DNA of 64,000 nt from Sphingopyxis panaciterrulae (lineage in GTDB: Bacteria; Pseudomonadota; Alphaproteobacteria; Sphingomonadales; Sphingomonadaceae): NCBI RefSeq assembly GCF_014199295.1, contig NZ_JACIJH010000005.1, positions 152,823 to 216,822 on the forward strand, written 5' to 3'. A program made the translations under genes and the position numbers. Positions 35,065-43,298 of the stretch are shown here, in pieces; within the stretch, counting starts at the first letter, position 1, and each line of letters begins with the position of its first letter. The notes under the pieces were generated by a model. It saw only the letters and a list, made by a program, of their open reading frames with translations. It made no database searches and was not told the origin of the DNA.

Positions 35065-36287
35065 GCATCCTGGCCTTTCGCGGCTTCGCCGGCGTGCGGC
35101 TCGAAGCCGAAGCAATCGGCGCCGAAGACGACCCCGCGGTGCTGCTCATCCACGGCGCGGGGCAGGCGCGCGCCGTCTGGGGCAGCGTCGCCGAGGCGCT
35201 CGAAATGGCGGGGCGGCGCGTCATCAGCCTCGACCTGCGCGGCCATGGCGGGAGCGAATGGCCCGAGGATGGCCGCTATGATTTCGAGGCGTTCGTCGAG
35301 GATCTGCGCGCCGTGCTCGCGCAGCTCGGTACGCGCCCGGTCGTCGTCGCCTCGACCCTCGGCGGCTGGATCGCGGGCGCGGCGCTCGAACAGGATGCCG
35401 CGATGCTCGCTTCGGGCCTCGTGCTCGTGGACACGCCCGTCGAGGCCGATCCCGACGTGTCGCGGCGGATCGGCGAGCGGCTGCGCGCGACCGCGGACCT
35501 TGCGACGGGGCAGGCGGCGTGGGACAGGCGGCTGATCGGGTCGCTCGATACCGCGGCGGTCGCCGGGCGCATCGCGGCCGCGGCGCCGACGATCGCGCTT
35601 CCCACCCTCTATGTGCGCGGGGCGGTCAGCGAGATCGTTTCGCGGGCCGATGCCGTCGCCTTCGTCGACAGGCTTCCCGACGGCGAATTCGCCGAGGTCG
35701 AGGATGCGGCGCTGGTGGTGCGCGAGGACCGGATCGACGCGCTCGGCGGCCATCTGGTCGATTTCCTCGAGCGCCGCGCGCCGCGCCGGTCGCCCGAATA
35801 TCGCGCCGGGTCGGATGCGCGTACCTTCCGCGATGCGCTCGGCTGCTTCGCGACCGGAGTCACGGTGGTGACCGCGGTCTGTCCCGACGGCACCCCGATC
35901 GGGCTCACCGCGAACAGCTTCACCTCGGTCTCGCTCGATCCGCCGCTCCTGCTCGTCTGCGTCGCCAACACGGCGGGCAGCGCTCCCCGGCTGCGCGAGA
36001 CGGAGCGCTTTGCGGTCAACGTGCTCCAGATCGGCCAGCAGCCGACCTCGAACCGCTTCGCTGGCAAGGGCGAGGATCGCTTTGCCGCGACGCCGTGGGA
36101 ACTCGGTGAATATGGCACGCCGGTGCTGGCGGGCTCGCTGTCCAGTTTCGAATGCGCGCGCGAGGCGGTGCACGACGGCGGCGATCATTTCATCCTCGTC
36201 GGCCGGGTGCTGAAGGCGATCTTCGAACCGCGCCGCGACCCCTTGCTCTACTTTCGCGGAAAATACCGGAAACTGCATTTCGCTTGA
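35061..36287 (+). CDS. Fusion: alpha/beta-hydrolase-like domain + flavin reductase (HpaC-like) domain
   Basis: One uninterrupted 408-residue frame. Residues 1 to about 245 follow the alpha/beta-hydrolase fold (VLLIHGAGQARAVWG, ISLDLRGHGGS), but the nucleophile elbow reads VVASTLGGW, with Thr where GxSxGG has Ser, and the usual GH catalytic histidine segment reads EDAALVV. From about 260 to the end is an FMN reductase of the HpaC type (CFATGVTVVTAVCPDGTPIG, LTANSFTSVSLDPPLLLVCV, YFRGKYRKLH). The C-terminal half should supply reduced flavin to a monooxygenase; the N-terminal half may be non-hydrolytic. The stop of the GntR gene overlaps its ATG. Confidence 0.85.
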   Translation: MSILAFRGFAGVRLEAEAIGAEDDPAVLLIHGAGQARAVWGSVAEALEMAGRRVISLDLRGHGGSEWPEDGRYDFEAFVEDLRAVLAQLGTRPVVVASTLGGWIAGAALEQDAAMLASGLVLVDTPVEADPDVSRRIGERLRATADLATGQAAWDRRLIGSLDTAAVAGRIAAAAPTIALPTLYVRGAVSEIVSRADAVAFVDRLPDGEFAEVEDAALVVREDRIDALGGHLVDFLERRAPRRSPEYRAGSDARTFRDALGCFATGVTVVTAVCPDGTPIGLTANSFTSVSLDPPLLLVCVANTAGSAPRLRETERFAVNVLQIGQQPTSNRFAGKGEDRFAATPWELGEYGTPVLAGSLSSFECAREAVHDGGDHFILVGRVLKAIFEPRRDPLLYFRGKYRKLHFA

Positions 36288-36308
36288 CGCCTTCGCAAAG
36301 CGTCATAT
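36284..36308 (+). terminator. Possible hairpin terminator after the fusion gene
   Basis: TGACGC and GCGTCA arms enclose a 9-nt loop right at the stop codon and are followed by ATATTTT. The stem is only 6 bp, so termination would be partial. Confidence 0.35.
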
Positions 36309-36311
36309 TTT

Positions 36312-36331
36312 ACTAAGTTATATAAGTTGGA
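36312..36331 (+). promoter_or_regulatory. Motif A copy upstream of the thiolase-like operon
   Basis: AGTTATATAAGT (36316-36327) in ACTAAGTTATATAAGTTGG lies 21 bp before the start codon of the thiolase-like gene at 36349. Confidence 0.55.
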
Positions 36332-36348
36332 CTCGGGGAGAGAGGCAT

Positions 36349-37566
36349 ATGGCCTGGTCGCATCAGGATGAATGCGCGATCGTCGGCGTCGGGGCGACCG
36401 ACTATTATGTCCGCGGCAAAAGCTGGCCGCGCACGATCAACGACATGGCGGCAGAGGCGATCATGAACGCCTGTGCCGATGCCGGGATCAGCCATAAGCA
36501 GATCGACGGCTTTGCCTATTATTCGACCGCCGGGGCCGGCTATCTCGACAAGTTCGACACCGCCAGCCTGATGGAAACGCTGGGCATGCCGCACATCAGC
36601 TTCTCGGCGACGCTGACCAGCGGCGGCGGCGGCTGCGTCGGCGCGGTCGGGCTCGCGACCGCCGGGCTGATGAACGAGGACTGCACCTATGCCGTGACCG
36701 TCATGGCCCTGCAGCAGCTTCCGCAGCACCGGCTGGGCGTCGTCTTCGGCGCCGCGGCGCCCAGTCCCGAGAACAGCTTCCTCCAGCCGTCGGGGCTCGT
36801 CGGTCCGGGGCATCTGATGTCGATGCTGACGCGGCGGCACATGCATCTGTACGGCACGCAGCCCGAAGCGCTGAAGGAGATCGTCCAGGCGACCCGCGCC
36901 AACACCCGCAACCGGCCGAAGGCGGTGCGCAGAAATGGCTTGTCGGACGAGGAATATTGGGGCTCGCCGATGCTCGCCGATCCACTGCGCCGGCTCGACT
37001 TCTGTCTCGAAACCGATGGCGCGGTCGCGGTCGTCACGACGACGAAGGATCGTGCCAGGGATTGCCGTCACAAGCCGGCGCTGGTCCATGCCTGCGCGCA
37101 CGGCGGGCAGCGCGAATGGGGCCGTGCCTTCGCCTGGATGGGGATGCCCGACCCCTATTTCGCAAGCGCGGGGCACGAATTCACCGCGAACCGCATCTGG
37201 GCGCAATCGGGCCTCACGGCGCAGGATATGGACGTCGCATTGCTCTACGACCATTTCTCGCCGATGGTGCTGATGCAGCTCGAGGATTATGGTTTCTGCG
37301 AGCGCGGCGAGGGCGGTGACTATGTCCTCTCGGGCAAGATTCGTTACGACGCATCGACCGGCGGCAAGGCGAATGGCGGCGTCCCGGTGAACACCCACGG
37401 GGGCAACCTCAACGAAGCCTATATCATCGGCATGACGCACCTCGTCGAGGCGGTCGAGCAGGTGCGCGGCACCGCGATCAATCAGGTGACGGACGCCGAA
37501 TTCGCGCTCGCATCGGGCGGCCCCGCCTCGCTTCCCGTTTCCAGCCTGATCCTGAGGAGGGACTGA
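36349..37566 (+). CDS. Thiolase-like protein, Ltp2/SCP2-type aldolase candidate (pair 1)
   Basis: A 405-residue thiolase-fold protein. The thiolase HDxF motif is YDHF in LLYDHFSPMVLMQLEDYGFC, and the GHPxGxxG site reads NLNEAYIIGMTH, so a standard thiolytic site is missing; a single Cys in TSGGGGCVGAVG stands near the nucleophile position. Replacement of His by Tyr is what is known for Ltp2, which cleaves by retro-aldol chemistry with a DUF35 partner. Such a partner is the next gene, 1 nt downstream. Likely role: removing a propionyl or acetyl unit from a side-chain 3-hydroxyacyl-CoA. Confidence 0.85.
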   Translation: MAWSHQDECAIVGVGATDYYVRGKSWPRTINDMAAEAIMNACADAGISHKQIDGFAYYSTAGAGYLDKFDTASLMETLGMPHISFSATLTSGGGGCVGAVGLATAGLMNEDCTYAVTVMALQQLPQHRLGVVFGAAAPSPENSFLQPSGLVGPGHLMSMLTRRHMHLYGTQPEALKEIVQATRANTRNRPKAVRRNGLSDEEYWGSPMLADPLRRLDFCLETDGAVAVVTTTKDRARDCRHKPALVHACAHGGQREWGRAFAWMGMPDPYFASAGHEFTANRIWAQSGLTAQDMDVALLYDHFSPMVLMQLEDYGFCERGEGGDYVLSGKIRYDASTGGKANGGVPVNTHGGNLNEAYIIGMTHLVEAVEQVRGTAINQVTDAEFALASGGPASLPVSSLILRRD

Positions 37567-37567
37567 C

Positions 37568-37996
37568 ATGGCCTATGGTCCGGCGCGGGTGCTTCCCGGC
37601 GAACAGATCCGCATCACCACCAACCCCGATACCGAACCTTTCTGGCAGGCGGCGAAGGAGCATAAGCTGACCGCATGCCAGTGCGGCGAATGCGGCCGAT
37701 TTCGCATGCCGCCGACTGCGGTCTGCCCCGACTGCGGCAGCCGGGAAAAAAACTGGCCCGCGCTCCCCGGCACCGCGACCGTGTTCAGCTATGTCGTGTG
37801 CAACAAGAATCCGAAGACCGGCGAGGATTATGTCTATGTCCCCGTCGTCGTCGACCTCGACGGCGCACCCGGCGCGCGCCTCAACGCCAATGTCACCGGC
37901 TGCGATGCCGAGGAGGTTCGGATCGGGATGAAGGTCGCGGTCGAATGGACCCCGATCCAGGACGATTGGGTCCTTCCCAATTTCCGCAAGGCCTGA
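37568..37996 (+). CDS. DUF35 zinc-ribbon/OB-fold protein (partner, pair 1)
   Basis: A 142-residue protein: a rubredoxin-like zinc ribbon with cysteines at 39, 42, 53 and 56 (CGECG...CPDCG), then an OB-fold with VFSYVVCNKNPKTGEDYVYVPVVVDLDG. DUF35 proteins bind acyl-CoA and stabilise thiolase-fold partners, as in the Ltp2-ChsH2 complex of steroid catabolism. It sits 1 nt after the thiolase-like gene and just before the CoA-transferase, so all are co-expressed. An N-terminal extension (VLPGEQIRITTNPDTEPFW) is longer than in the other two DUF35 proteins here. Confidence 0.9.
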   Translation: MAYGPARVLPGEQIRITTNPDTEPFWQAAKEHKLTACQCGECGRFRMPPTAVCPDCGSREKNWPALPGTATVFSYVVCNKNPKTGEDYVYVPVVVDLDGAPGARLNANVTGCDAEEVRIGMKVAVEWTPIQDDWVLPNFRKA

Positions 37997-38000
37997 CGCG

Positions 38001-40199
38001 ATGCTCGGCGACCTTGACATCGTCGAAATCGGGGAGGACATGGCCGTCCAGGTCGCGGGGCTGATGCTCTGCGAACTCGGCGCCGACGTGCTGAAGGTCG
38101 AGCGTCCCGGCGGCGATCCCGCGCGCGGCACCGCGCCTTTCGCCAACTGGAACCGCGGCAAGCGCAGCCTCGTCCTCGATCTCGACACGGCGGAGGGCCG
38201 CGCCGCGCTGGATGCGCGGCTCGCGGGCGCCGATGCGCTGCTTCACCAGTTCACGCCGGCGCGCGCGAAGGCGCTGGGGCTCGACGATGCGCGCCTTGCC
38301 GAGGCGCACCCGCACCTCGTCGTCTGCGGCATCACCGGCTCACCGCGGGGTCACCCCGACGTCGAGCGCAGCGACGACGAACTGCTCGTCGCCGCGCGGC
38401 TCGGCGCGCTGTACGAGAATGACGGCCACCGCGCCGGCCCGATCGTCTATCGCTATCGCCAGGGAAGCTGGTCCGCCGCGCACCTGGCCGCCGCGGCGAT
38501 CCTCGCGCGGCTCGTGGCGCGCCTCCGGTCTGGCCGGGGCGGCGCCGCGCACACGTCGATCTTCCAGGGCTATCTCGCGACGCTGCCGCTCGTCTGGGCG
38601 CGCAACAGCGAAGGGCCGATGCCCAATCCGCCAACCTATCCGCCCGACAAGCCGCGCGCGATCGCGCAGCAGCTTTTCCAGTGCGCGGACGGCAACTGGC
38701 TGCAGATCATGGACCCGACGCGGCAGTTCGATTATGCGACCATGCCGACGATGTGGGACGTGATGGCCGAGGCCGATGTCGACCTCGAAACCGAGGCCGG
38801 CCAGCAGGACGCCTTTCGCCGCCGCCCGCTGGAGGCCTGGCTCGCCGACCTTCGCGCCGCCGACATCGCCGCAGAGCCGGCTTTCCCGATGGGTGAGGTG
38901 CTGCGTCACGAGGATGTCGTGGCGAACCGCTATGTCGTCGAGGTCGACGATCCCGAACTCGGCCGGACGCTTCAGCCGAACACGCCCTTCCACAGCGATG
39001 CCGACCTGCCGCAGGGCCGCCCGGCGCCGCGGCTCGGCGAGGGCGGCGAGCGGGCGTGGACGCCGAAGCCCGGCCCTGCGGCCGGAGAGGCGCCCGCCGC
39101 GGTGCTCGACGGCGTCCGCGTCCTCGACCTCGGCATGTTCCTCGCGGGGCCGATGGGCCCCTCGATGATGGGCGACATGGGCGCGAACGTCATCAAGGTC
39201 GAGGCGCTGACCGGCGACCGCATCCGCTTCATGCACCGCTATTATCAGGCGGCGGCGCGCTCGAAGCGCAGCCTCGCGCTCGACCTGACCAAGCCCGGGG
39301 CGCAGCCGATCCTGAAGCGCCTCCTCGAATGGGCCGAGCTCGTCCATCATAACATGCGCTTCAAGGGCGCGGCGAAACTGGGGCTCAGCGAGGAGGGCAT
39401 CCGGCGGCACAATCCCGACGTCGCCTTCAACTATGCGAGCGCCTACGGCCAGCGCGGCGCGCGCGGCAACTGGCCGGGCTATGACTCGATCTTCAACGCG
39501 ATCGCGGGATGGGAGTTCGAAAATGCCGGCGAGGGCAACCGCCCGGTCTTCAACCGCCCCGGCACGATGGACGTCGCGACCGCGCAAAGCACGCTGGTCG
39601 AGCTGATGGCCTCGCTCTATGCGAAACGGGCGACGGGGCGCGGCTATACGACGCAGACCTCGCTGCTCGGCATGGCGGCCTTCACCCAGGGCGAGCGGCT
39701 GATCGGCCCCGACGGCGAGCTTACCGACACCTATCATCTCACCAGCGACCAGACGGGCTTTTCGCCCTGGCACCGCATCTATGAATGCGCCGACGGCCGC
39801 TGGATCGCCGTCGCCGCGCACAAGGCCGGACAACGCACCGCGATGCGCGCGATGCTCGGCGACGATTTCGAGGCCGCGGCGAAGGCACGCGATGCCGCCG
39901 ATCTTCTCGCCGCGCTCGAAGCCGCAGGTGTCCCTTGCGATCTGGTCAATTTCGAGGATGCGATGCACCGCTTCTTCGACGATCCGGCGAACCGTGCGAT
40001 GAACCTCGTCTCGGTGCTGCCGCAGCCGCTTTACGGCCTCGTCGAGCAGCCCGGCGCCTTCTGGCATTTCGGCGATATTCCGGTGACCTTCAGGCATTGC
40101 TGCCCCGCCGTGGGCGAGCATAGCGACGCGATCCTGCGCGAGATCGGCTATTCGGACGAAGAGATCGCCGCTTTCCGCGCCGCGAAGATCGTCGGATGA
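38001..40199 (+). CDS. Tandem-domain family III CoA-transferase (CaiB/BaiF type)
   Basis: At 732 residues it is twice the family's usual length, with two CaiB-like halves: first from IVEIGEDMAVQVAGLMLCELGADVLKVERPGGDPARG (about 8-44), second from VRVLDLGMFLAGPMGPSMMGDMGANVIKVEALTGDRIR (about 372-410). The second half keeps the catalytic aspartate, Asp524 in PGTMDVATAQ. The matching segment of the first half reads VYRYRQGSWSAAHL, without Asp, so it is probably structural. The enzyme moves CoA between carboxylates, bypassing a ligase. Its last codons overlap the kinase gene (ATGA). Confidence 0.88.
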   Translation: MLGDLDIVEIGEDMAVQVAGLMLCELGADVLKVERPGGDPARGTAPFANWNRGKRSLVLDLDTAEGRAALDARLAGADALLHQFTPARAKALGLDDARLAEAHPHLVVCGITGSPRGHPDVERSDDELLVAARLGALYENDGHRAGPIVYRYRQGSWSAAHLAAAAILARLVARLRSGRGGAAHTSIFQGYLATLPLVWARNSEGPMPNPPTYPPDKPRAIAQQLFQCADGNWLQIMDPTRQFDYATMPTMWDVMAEADVDLETEAGQQDAFRRRPLEAWLADLRAADIAAEPAFPMGEVLRHEDVVANRYVVEVDDPELGRTLQPNTPFHSDADLPQGRPAPRLGEGGERAWTPKPGPAAGEAPAAVLDGVRVLDLGMFLAGPMGPSMMGDMGANVIKVEALTGDRIRFMHRYYQAAARSKRSLALDLTKPGAQPILKRLLEWAELVHHNMRFKGAAKLGLSEEGIRRHNPDVAFNYASAYGQRGARGNWPGYDSIFNAIAGWEFENAGEGNRPVFNRPGTMDVATAQSTLVELMASLYAKRATGRGYTTQTSLLGMAAFTQGERLIGPDGELTDTYHLTSDQTGFSPWHRIYECADGRWIAVAAHKAGQRTAMRAMLGDDFEAAAKARDAADLLAALEAAGVPCDLVNFEDAMHRFFDDPANRAMNLVSVLPQPLYGLVEQPGAFWHFGDIPVTFRHCCPAVGEHSDAILREIGYSDEEIAAFRAAKIVG

Positions 40200-41572
40200 G
40201 CGATCCCGCCGCGCTCCTTCCCGACGGTCTCGCTGCCGCGGTCGAAACGGCGAGCGGCGCGCGCATCGCCGCCGTCCGCCCGCGCGGCGGCGGCGGCGCC
40301 TCGCGCGAAGGCGCCGAACTCGATCTCGCCTGGTCCGACGGCCGCGCGGCGAGCGCCTATATGAATTACGACGTCCACCGGGCGGGCGCGGGGGACGACG
40401 CCGCCTTCCTGCGCGAGGCGGCGATCCTGCGCGCGCTGTCGGGCCCGCTTGCCGGCGCGGGCGTCCGCGTCGCGCCCTATTACGCCTCGGTCCCGGAGCA
40501 GCGCGCGCTCGTCTGCGGCCTCGTCGCGGGCCGGGACCGCTTCGCCGCCATCGCCGATCCCGCGCAGCGCGATGCGCTCGCGCAGGATTTCATGGCCCAG
40601 CTCGCCGCCCTCCATCGCATCGACGTCGCGGCGAGTCCGGTGGAGGGCATGGGGCCGGTCGAGCCGGCCGAAGCCTATATCCGCCGCCGCGTCGCCAGCC
40701 TGCGCGCCGCGAACGGCGGCCAGGCGTGGGACCCGCTGATCCACCTGTCGCTGGACTGGCTGGAGGCGAACGTCCCCACCGACATGCCCGCGCCCGTCAT
40801 CGTCCATGGTGACGCGGGGCCGGGCAATTTCCTGTACGAAGGCAACCGCGTCACCGCGCTGCTCGACTGGGAACTGGTCCATTACGGCGACCCGATGGCC
40901 GACCTTGCGATGCTCTGCCTGCGGATGCTGTTTCAGGGCTTCGTGCCCTTGCCGCAGGCCTTCGCCGCCTATGAGGCCGCGGGCGGCCACCGGGTCGACC
41001 TCGCCCGGCTCCGCTATTGGCGGCTGCTCTTTCAGACCGGTTTCGCGCGCCGGTCGCGCTACGACGATCCCGACGCGCCGCCGCCGCCGAACCTCGGCAT
41101 GAATCTCGTCTATTCGACGATCCATCGCCGCGTGCTGTCCGAAGCGCTTGCCGAGGCGGCGGGCGTCGCGCTGCCTGCGGTCGCGCTGCCCGATGCGGCG
41201 CCCGGTGCCCACGAACGCAGCTTCGCGATCGCGCTCGACGATATCCGCGACACTATCGTCCCGCGCCTTGCCGACCAGCAGGCGGCGGTGAAGGCGAAGG
41301 GCCTCGCGCGGCTCGTCAAATGGTGGCGCGCGATCGAGCGCTACCAGCCCGGCTTTCACGAGGCGGAAAAGGCCGAGATCGAGGGCGCGCTCCGCCGGCG
41401 CTTCGCCGATCACGCCGCGGCCTGGGCCGCCTATCGCGAGGCGGTCGCCGCGGGCCGGATCGGGACCGCGCCCGCGATCATCCTCTGCAACGCGCACGAG
41501 GCGCGCGAGGCGACATTGATGGCTGACGCGATGGGCAGCCTCGCGGCAACGAAATTCGCCCCGCTGGAGTGA
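40196..41572 (+). CDS. APH-like phosphotransferase with C-terminal helical extension
   Basis: A 458-residue kinase-fold protein, about 100 residues longer than the one at 6777. Catalytic loop VIVHGDAGPGNFL (His204, Asp206, Asn211) and LLDWE (Asp224-Glu226). The residues after about 340 form an extra helical domain (IALDDIRDTIVPRLADQQ, LARLVKWWRAIERYQPGF) absent from the other copy; in the levulinate system a separate small protein, LvaB, assists the kinase, so a fused helper is possible but unproven. The substrate is presumably a hydroxyacyl-CoA. It is coupled to the CoA-transferase. Confidence 0.82.
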   Translation: MSDPAALLPDGLAAAVETASGARIAAVRPRGGGGASREGAELDLAWSDGRAASAYMNYDVHRAGAGDDAAFLREAAILRALSGPLAGAGVRVAPYYASVPEQRALVCGLVAGRDRFAAIADPAQRDALAQDFMAQLAALHRIDVAASPVEGMGPVEPAEAYIRRRVASLRAANGGQAWDPLIHLSLDWLEANVPTDMPAPVIVHGDAGPGNFLYEGNRVTALLDWELVHYGDPMADLAMLCLRMLFQGFVPLPQAFAAYEAAGGHRVDLARLRYWRLLFQTGFARRSRYDDPDAPPPPNLGMNLVYSTIHRRVLSEALAEAAGVALPAVALPDAAPGAHERSFAIALDDIRDTIVPRLADQQAAVKAKGLARLVKWWRAIERYQPGFHEAEKAEIEGALRRRFADHAAAWAAYREAVAAGRIGTAPAIILCNAHEAREATLMADAMGSLAATKFAPLE

Positions 41573-41576
41573 TTTT

Positions 41577-41591
41577 CTGACGAAGTGTCAA
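41577..41591. promoter_or_regulatory. Motif B copy upstream of SDR 41666
   Basis: CTGAC-GAAGT-GTCAA, an inverted repeat with one arm change, directly follows the stop of the kinase gene and precedes the SDR gene by 74 bp. It matches the sites at 43248 and 53997. Confidence 0.5.
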
Positions 41592-41665
41592 TTTTTATGT
41601 TGCCGCGTTCCGCGCCCGGGTTTATCCCGGTTTCTCTAAGGAAAATGACGAAAGGTGAGGGTGCA

Positions 41666-42496
41666 ATGGCTAGCGATATCCTGGGCTACAAGGGCAAGCG
41701 CGTCGTCGTCATGGGCTGTTTTTCGGGAACCGGCGAGGCGTGTGCCCGCGCGCTCGTCGATCTGGGTGCCGAAGTGCATGGCGCCGACATCAAGCCCTCG
41801 CCGGTGAATCTGGCTTCCTTCACCGAAGTCGACCTCAAGAACCCCGACGCGATCGCCGCGGGTATCGCGGCGATCGGCGGCCGGATCGACGCCGTGTTCA
41901 ACGTCTCGGGCCTGCCGCAGACGTTCCCCGGCGAGGATGTGATCACCGTCAACTTCCTCGGTATCCGGGCGTGGACCGAAGGCTGGATTCCGCATCTCAA
42001 CCCCGGCGCGGCGATCGTGTCGGTGTCGTCGCTCGGCGGCATGAAGTGGCTGACGCGCCAGCCGCTGCTGCGCGAATTCATCGCGATCACCGATTTCGAG
42101 GCAGCGCGCCAATGGTATCGCGACCGCGCCGAAGAGGTGGGCGACCCCTACAGCCTCGCGAAGGAAGCGATCAACACCTGGACCCAGGTGCGCGCGCCCG
42201 ACCTGATCGGGCAGGATATCCGCATCAATTGCACGATGCCCAGCCCGATCGACACGCCGATGCTCGGCGAATTCCGCAAGGTGGCGGGCGACGCGGTGCT
42301 CAGCGCCTTCGCCAGGGCCAAGGGGCGATATTCGACCGCCGAGGAACAGGCGCTGCCGCTCATCCTGCTCAACAGCGACGCCGCGCGCTTCATCAGCGGC
42401 GTCTGCCTGCCGGTCGACGCCGGCCTCGCGGGCGGCCTCGCGACCGGGGTACTCGACATCCAGAAGATGATCGCGGAAGCCGCGGCGGCCGCCTGA
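41666..42496 (+). CDS. SDR of the 3-alpha-HSD / coniferyl-alcohol dehydrogenase type
   Basis: A 276-residue SDR with VVVMGCFSGTGEACARALVDLGAEVHGADI as cofactor region, FNVSGLPQTFPGEDVITVNFLGIR in place of NNAG, and a long insert before YSLAK (Tyr-x-x-x-Lys intact). This layout, with a strand-4 insert and the missing long central helix, is that of the small 3-alpha-hydroxysteroid dehydrogenase/coniferyl-alcohol dehydrogenase branch. The ATG at 41666 has AGGTGAGG at good spacing; earlier in-frame starts add non-conserved sequence. It is preceded by a motif B site. Confidence 0.85.
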   Translation: MASDILGYKGKRVVVMGCFSGTGEACARALVDLGAEVHGADIKPSPVNLASFTEVDLKNPDAIAAGIAAIGGRIDAVFNVSGLPQTFPGEDVITVNFLGIRAWTEGWIPHLNPGAAIVSVSSLGGMKWLTRQPLLREFIAITDFEAARQWYRDRAEEVGDPYSLAKEAINTWTQVRAPDLIGQDIRINCTMPSPIDTPMLGEFRKVAGDAVLSAFARAKGRYSTAEEQALPLILLNSDAARFISGVCLPVDAGLAGGLATGVLDIQKMIAEAAAAA

Positions 42497-42523
42497 TCTC
42501 GCTTCCGCAGCGGGAGGAAGGGC

Positions 42524-43216
42524 TCAGCCGCGCGCGCCCAGCATCATCGCGATGCTGTGCGCCGCGGCCGCCTTCAGGTCCGCATAGCCGACACCGTCGC
42601 TATGGCTGCTCATCGGTCCGATCGCCGACAGGCGCTCGAGGATCATCAGCACCGTGCCCGCGCAGGACCGCGACGACAGATGCGCGGGCGTCCGCCCCGC
42701 GGCCTGCGCGCGCTCGACCTGCTGGCTGATCGCGTCCATCATCGGCCGCGCCTGCTTCATGCGCGCCTCGTAAAAGCGAACGTCGCCCTCTTCGGCGGCG
42801 AGGTTGCGGACGACGAAGATCGTACGATTGCGATTCCACAGGTCGGTATAGCATTCGACGAAAGCCGCTGCGGCCTCGTCGGCCCCGGGGACCAGCCAGT
42901 CGCGGGCGATGATCGCCTCCAGTTCGGGGGATGTCTGGCTTGCCCCCTCCAGCGCCGCGAGCACCACTTCGGGCACGCCCTTGAAATAGACATAGAAGGT
43001 GGCGGGCGAGGTCTGCGCCGCGCGTGCGACATCGACGACCGACACGTCGCGCAGGCCATGCGTTTCGAGCAGCGCGACCGTCGCGTCGATCAACTGCTGC
43101 CGTGTTCGTTGGCCCTTGGCGCCCAGCTTGCGGCCGTTGGCTTCGGGCGCATCCTGATCCGCCAGCGCCGGTTCGTTCCTCAAAATCCTGTCCTGCCCCT
43201 GTTTTTCTCGGTTCAT
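42524..43216 (-). CDS. TetR family transcriptional regulator
   Basis: A 230-residue TetR protein. After an unusual charged N-terminal extension of about 40 residues comes the helix-turn-helix RTRQQLIDATVALLETHGLRDVSVVDVARAAQTSPATFYVYFKG, then a helical domain with WNRNRTIFVVRNLAAEEGDVRF. This resembles TetR regulators of mycobacterial and sphingomonad lipid catabolism. The ATG at 43216 is used; a TTG at 43243 is also possible. It diverges from the SDR at 43299 and the interval holds TTGACG-TAT-CGTCAA, a probable operator for this protein. Confidence 0.88.
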   Translation of the reverse strand: MNREKQGQDRILRNEPALADQDAPEANGRKLGAKGQRTRQQLIDATVALLETHGLRDVSVVDVARAAQTSPATFYVYFKGVPEVVLAALEGASQTSPELEAIIARDWLVPGADEAAAAFVECYTDLWNRNRTIFVVRNLAAEEGDVRFYEARMKQARPMMDAISQQVERAQAAGRTPAHLSSRSCAGTVLMILERLSAIGPMSSHSDGVGYADLKAAAAHSIAMMLGARG

Positions 43217-43247
43217 CCTAACAGCAGGCTTGCGATATGGCAAAAAA

Positions 43248-43262
43248 TTGACGTATCGTCAA
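43248..43262. promoter_or_regulatory. Motif B: TetR operator TTGACG-TAT-CGTCAA
   Basis: A perfect 15-bp inverted repeat (6-bp arms, 3-bp centre) 32 bp from the TetR start and 37 bp from the divergent SDR start. It is the best of four similar sites in the window. Confidence 0.7.
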
Positions 43263-43298
43263 AAATAACGAGAAACAGACGGAAATTGGGGATTCGGG

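Noticed and set aside
40196..41572. Aminoglycoside phosphotransferase (antibiotic resistance)
   Set aside because: The HGDxxxxN and DWE motifs fit the acyl-CoA-linked subgroup, and the context is catabolic; the same holds for 6777-7844.
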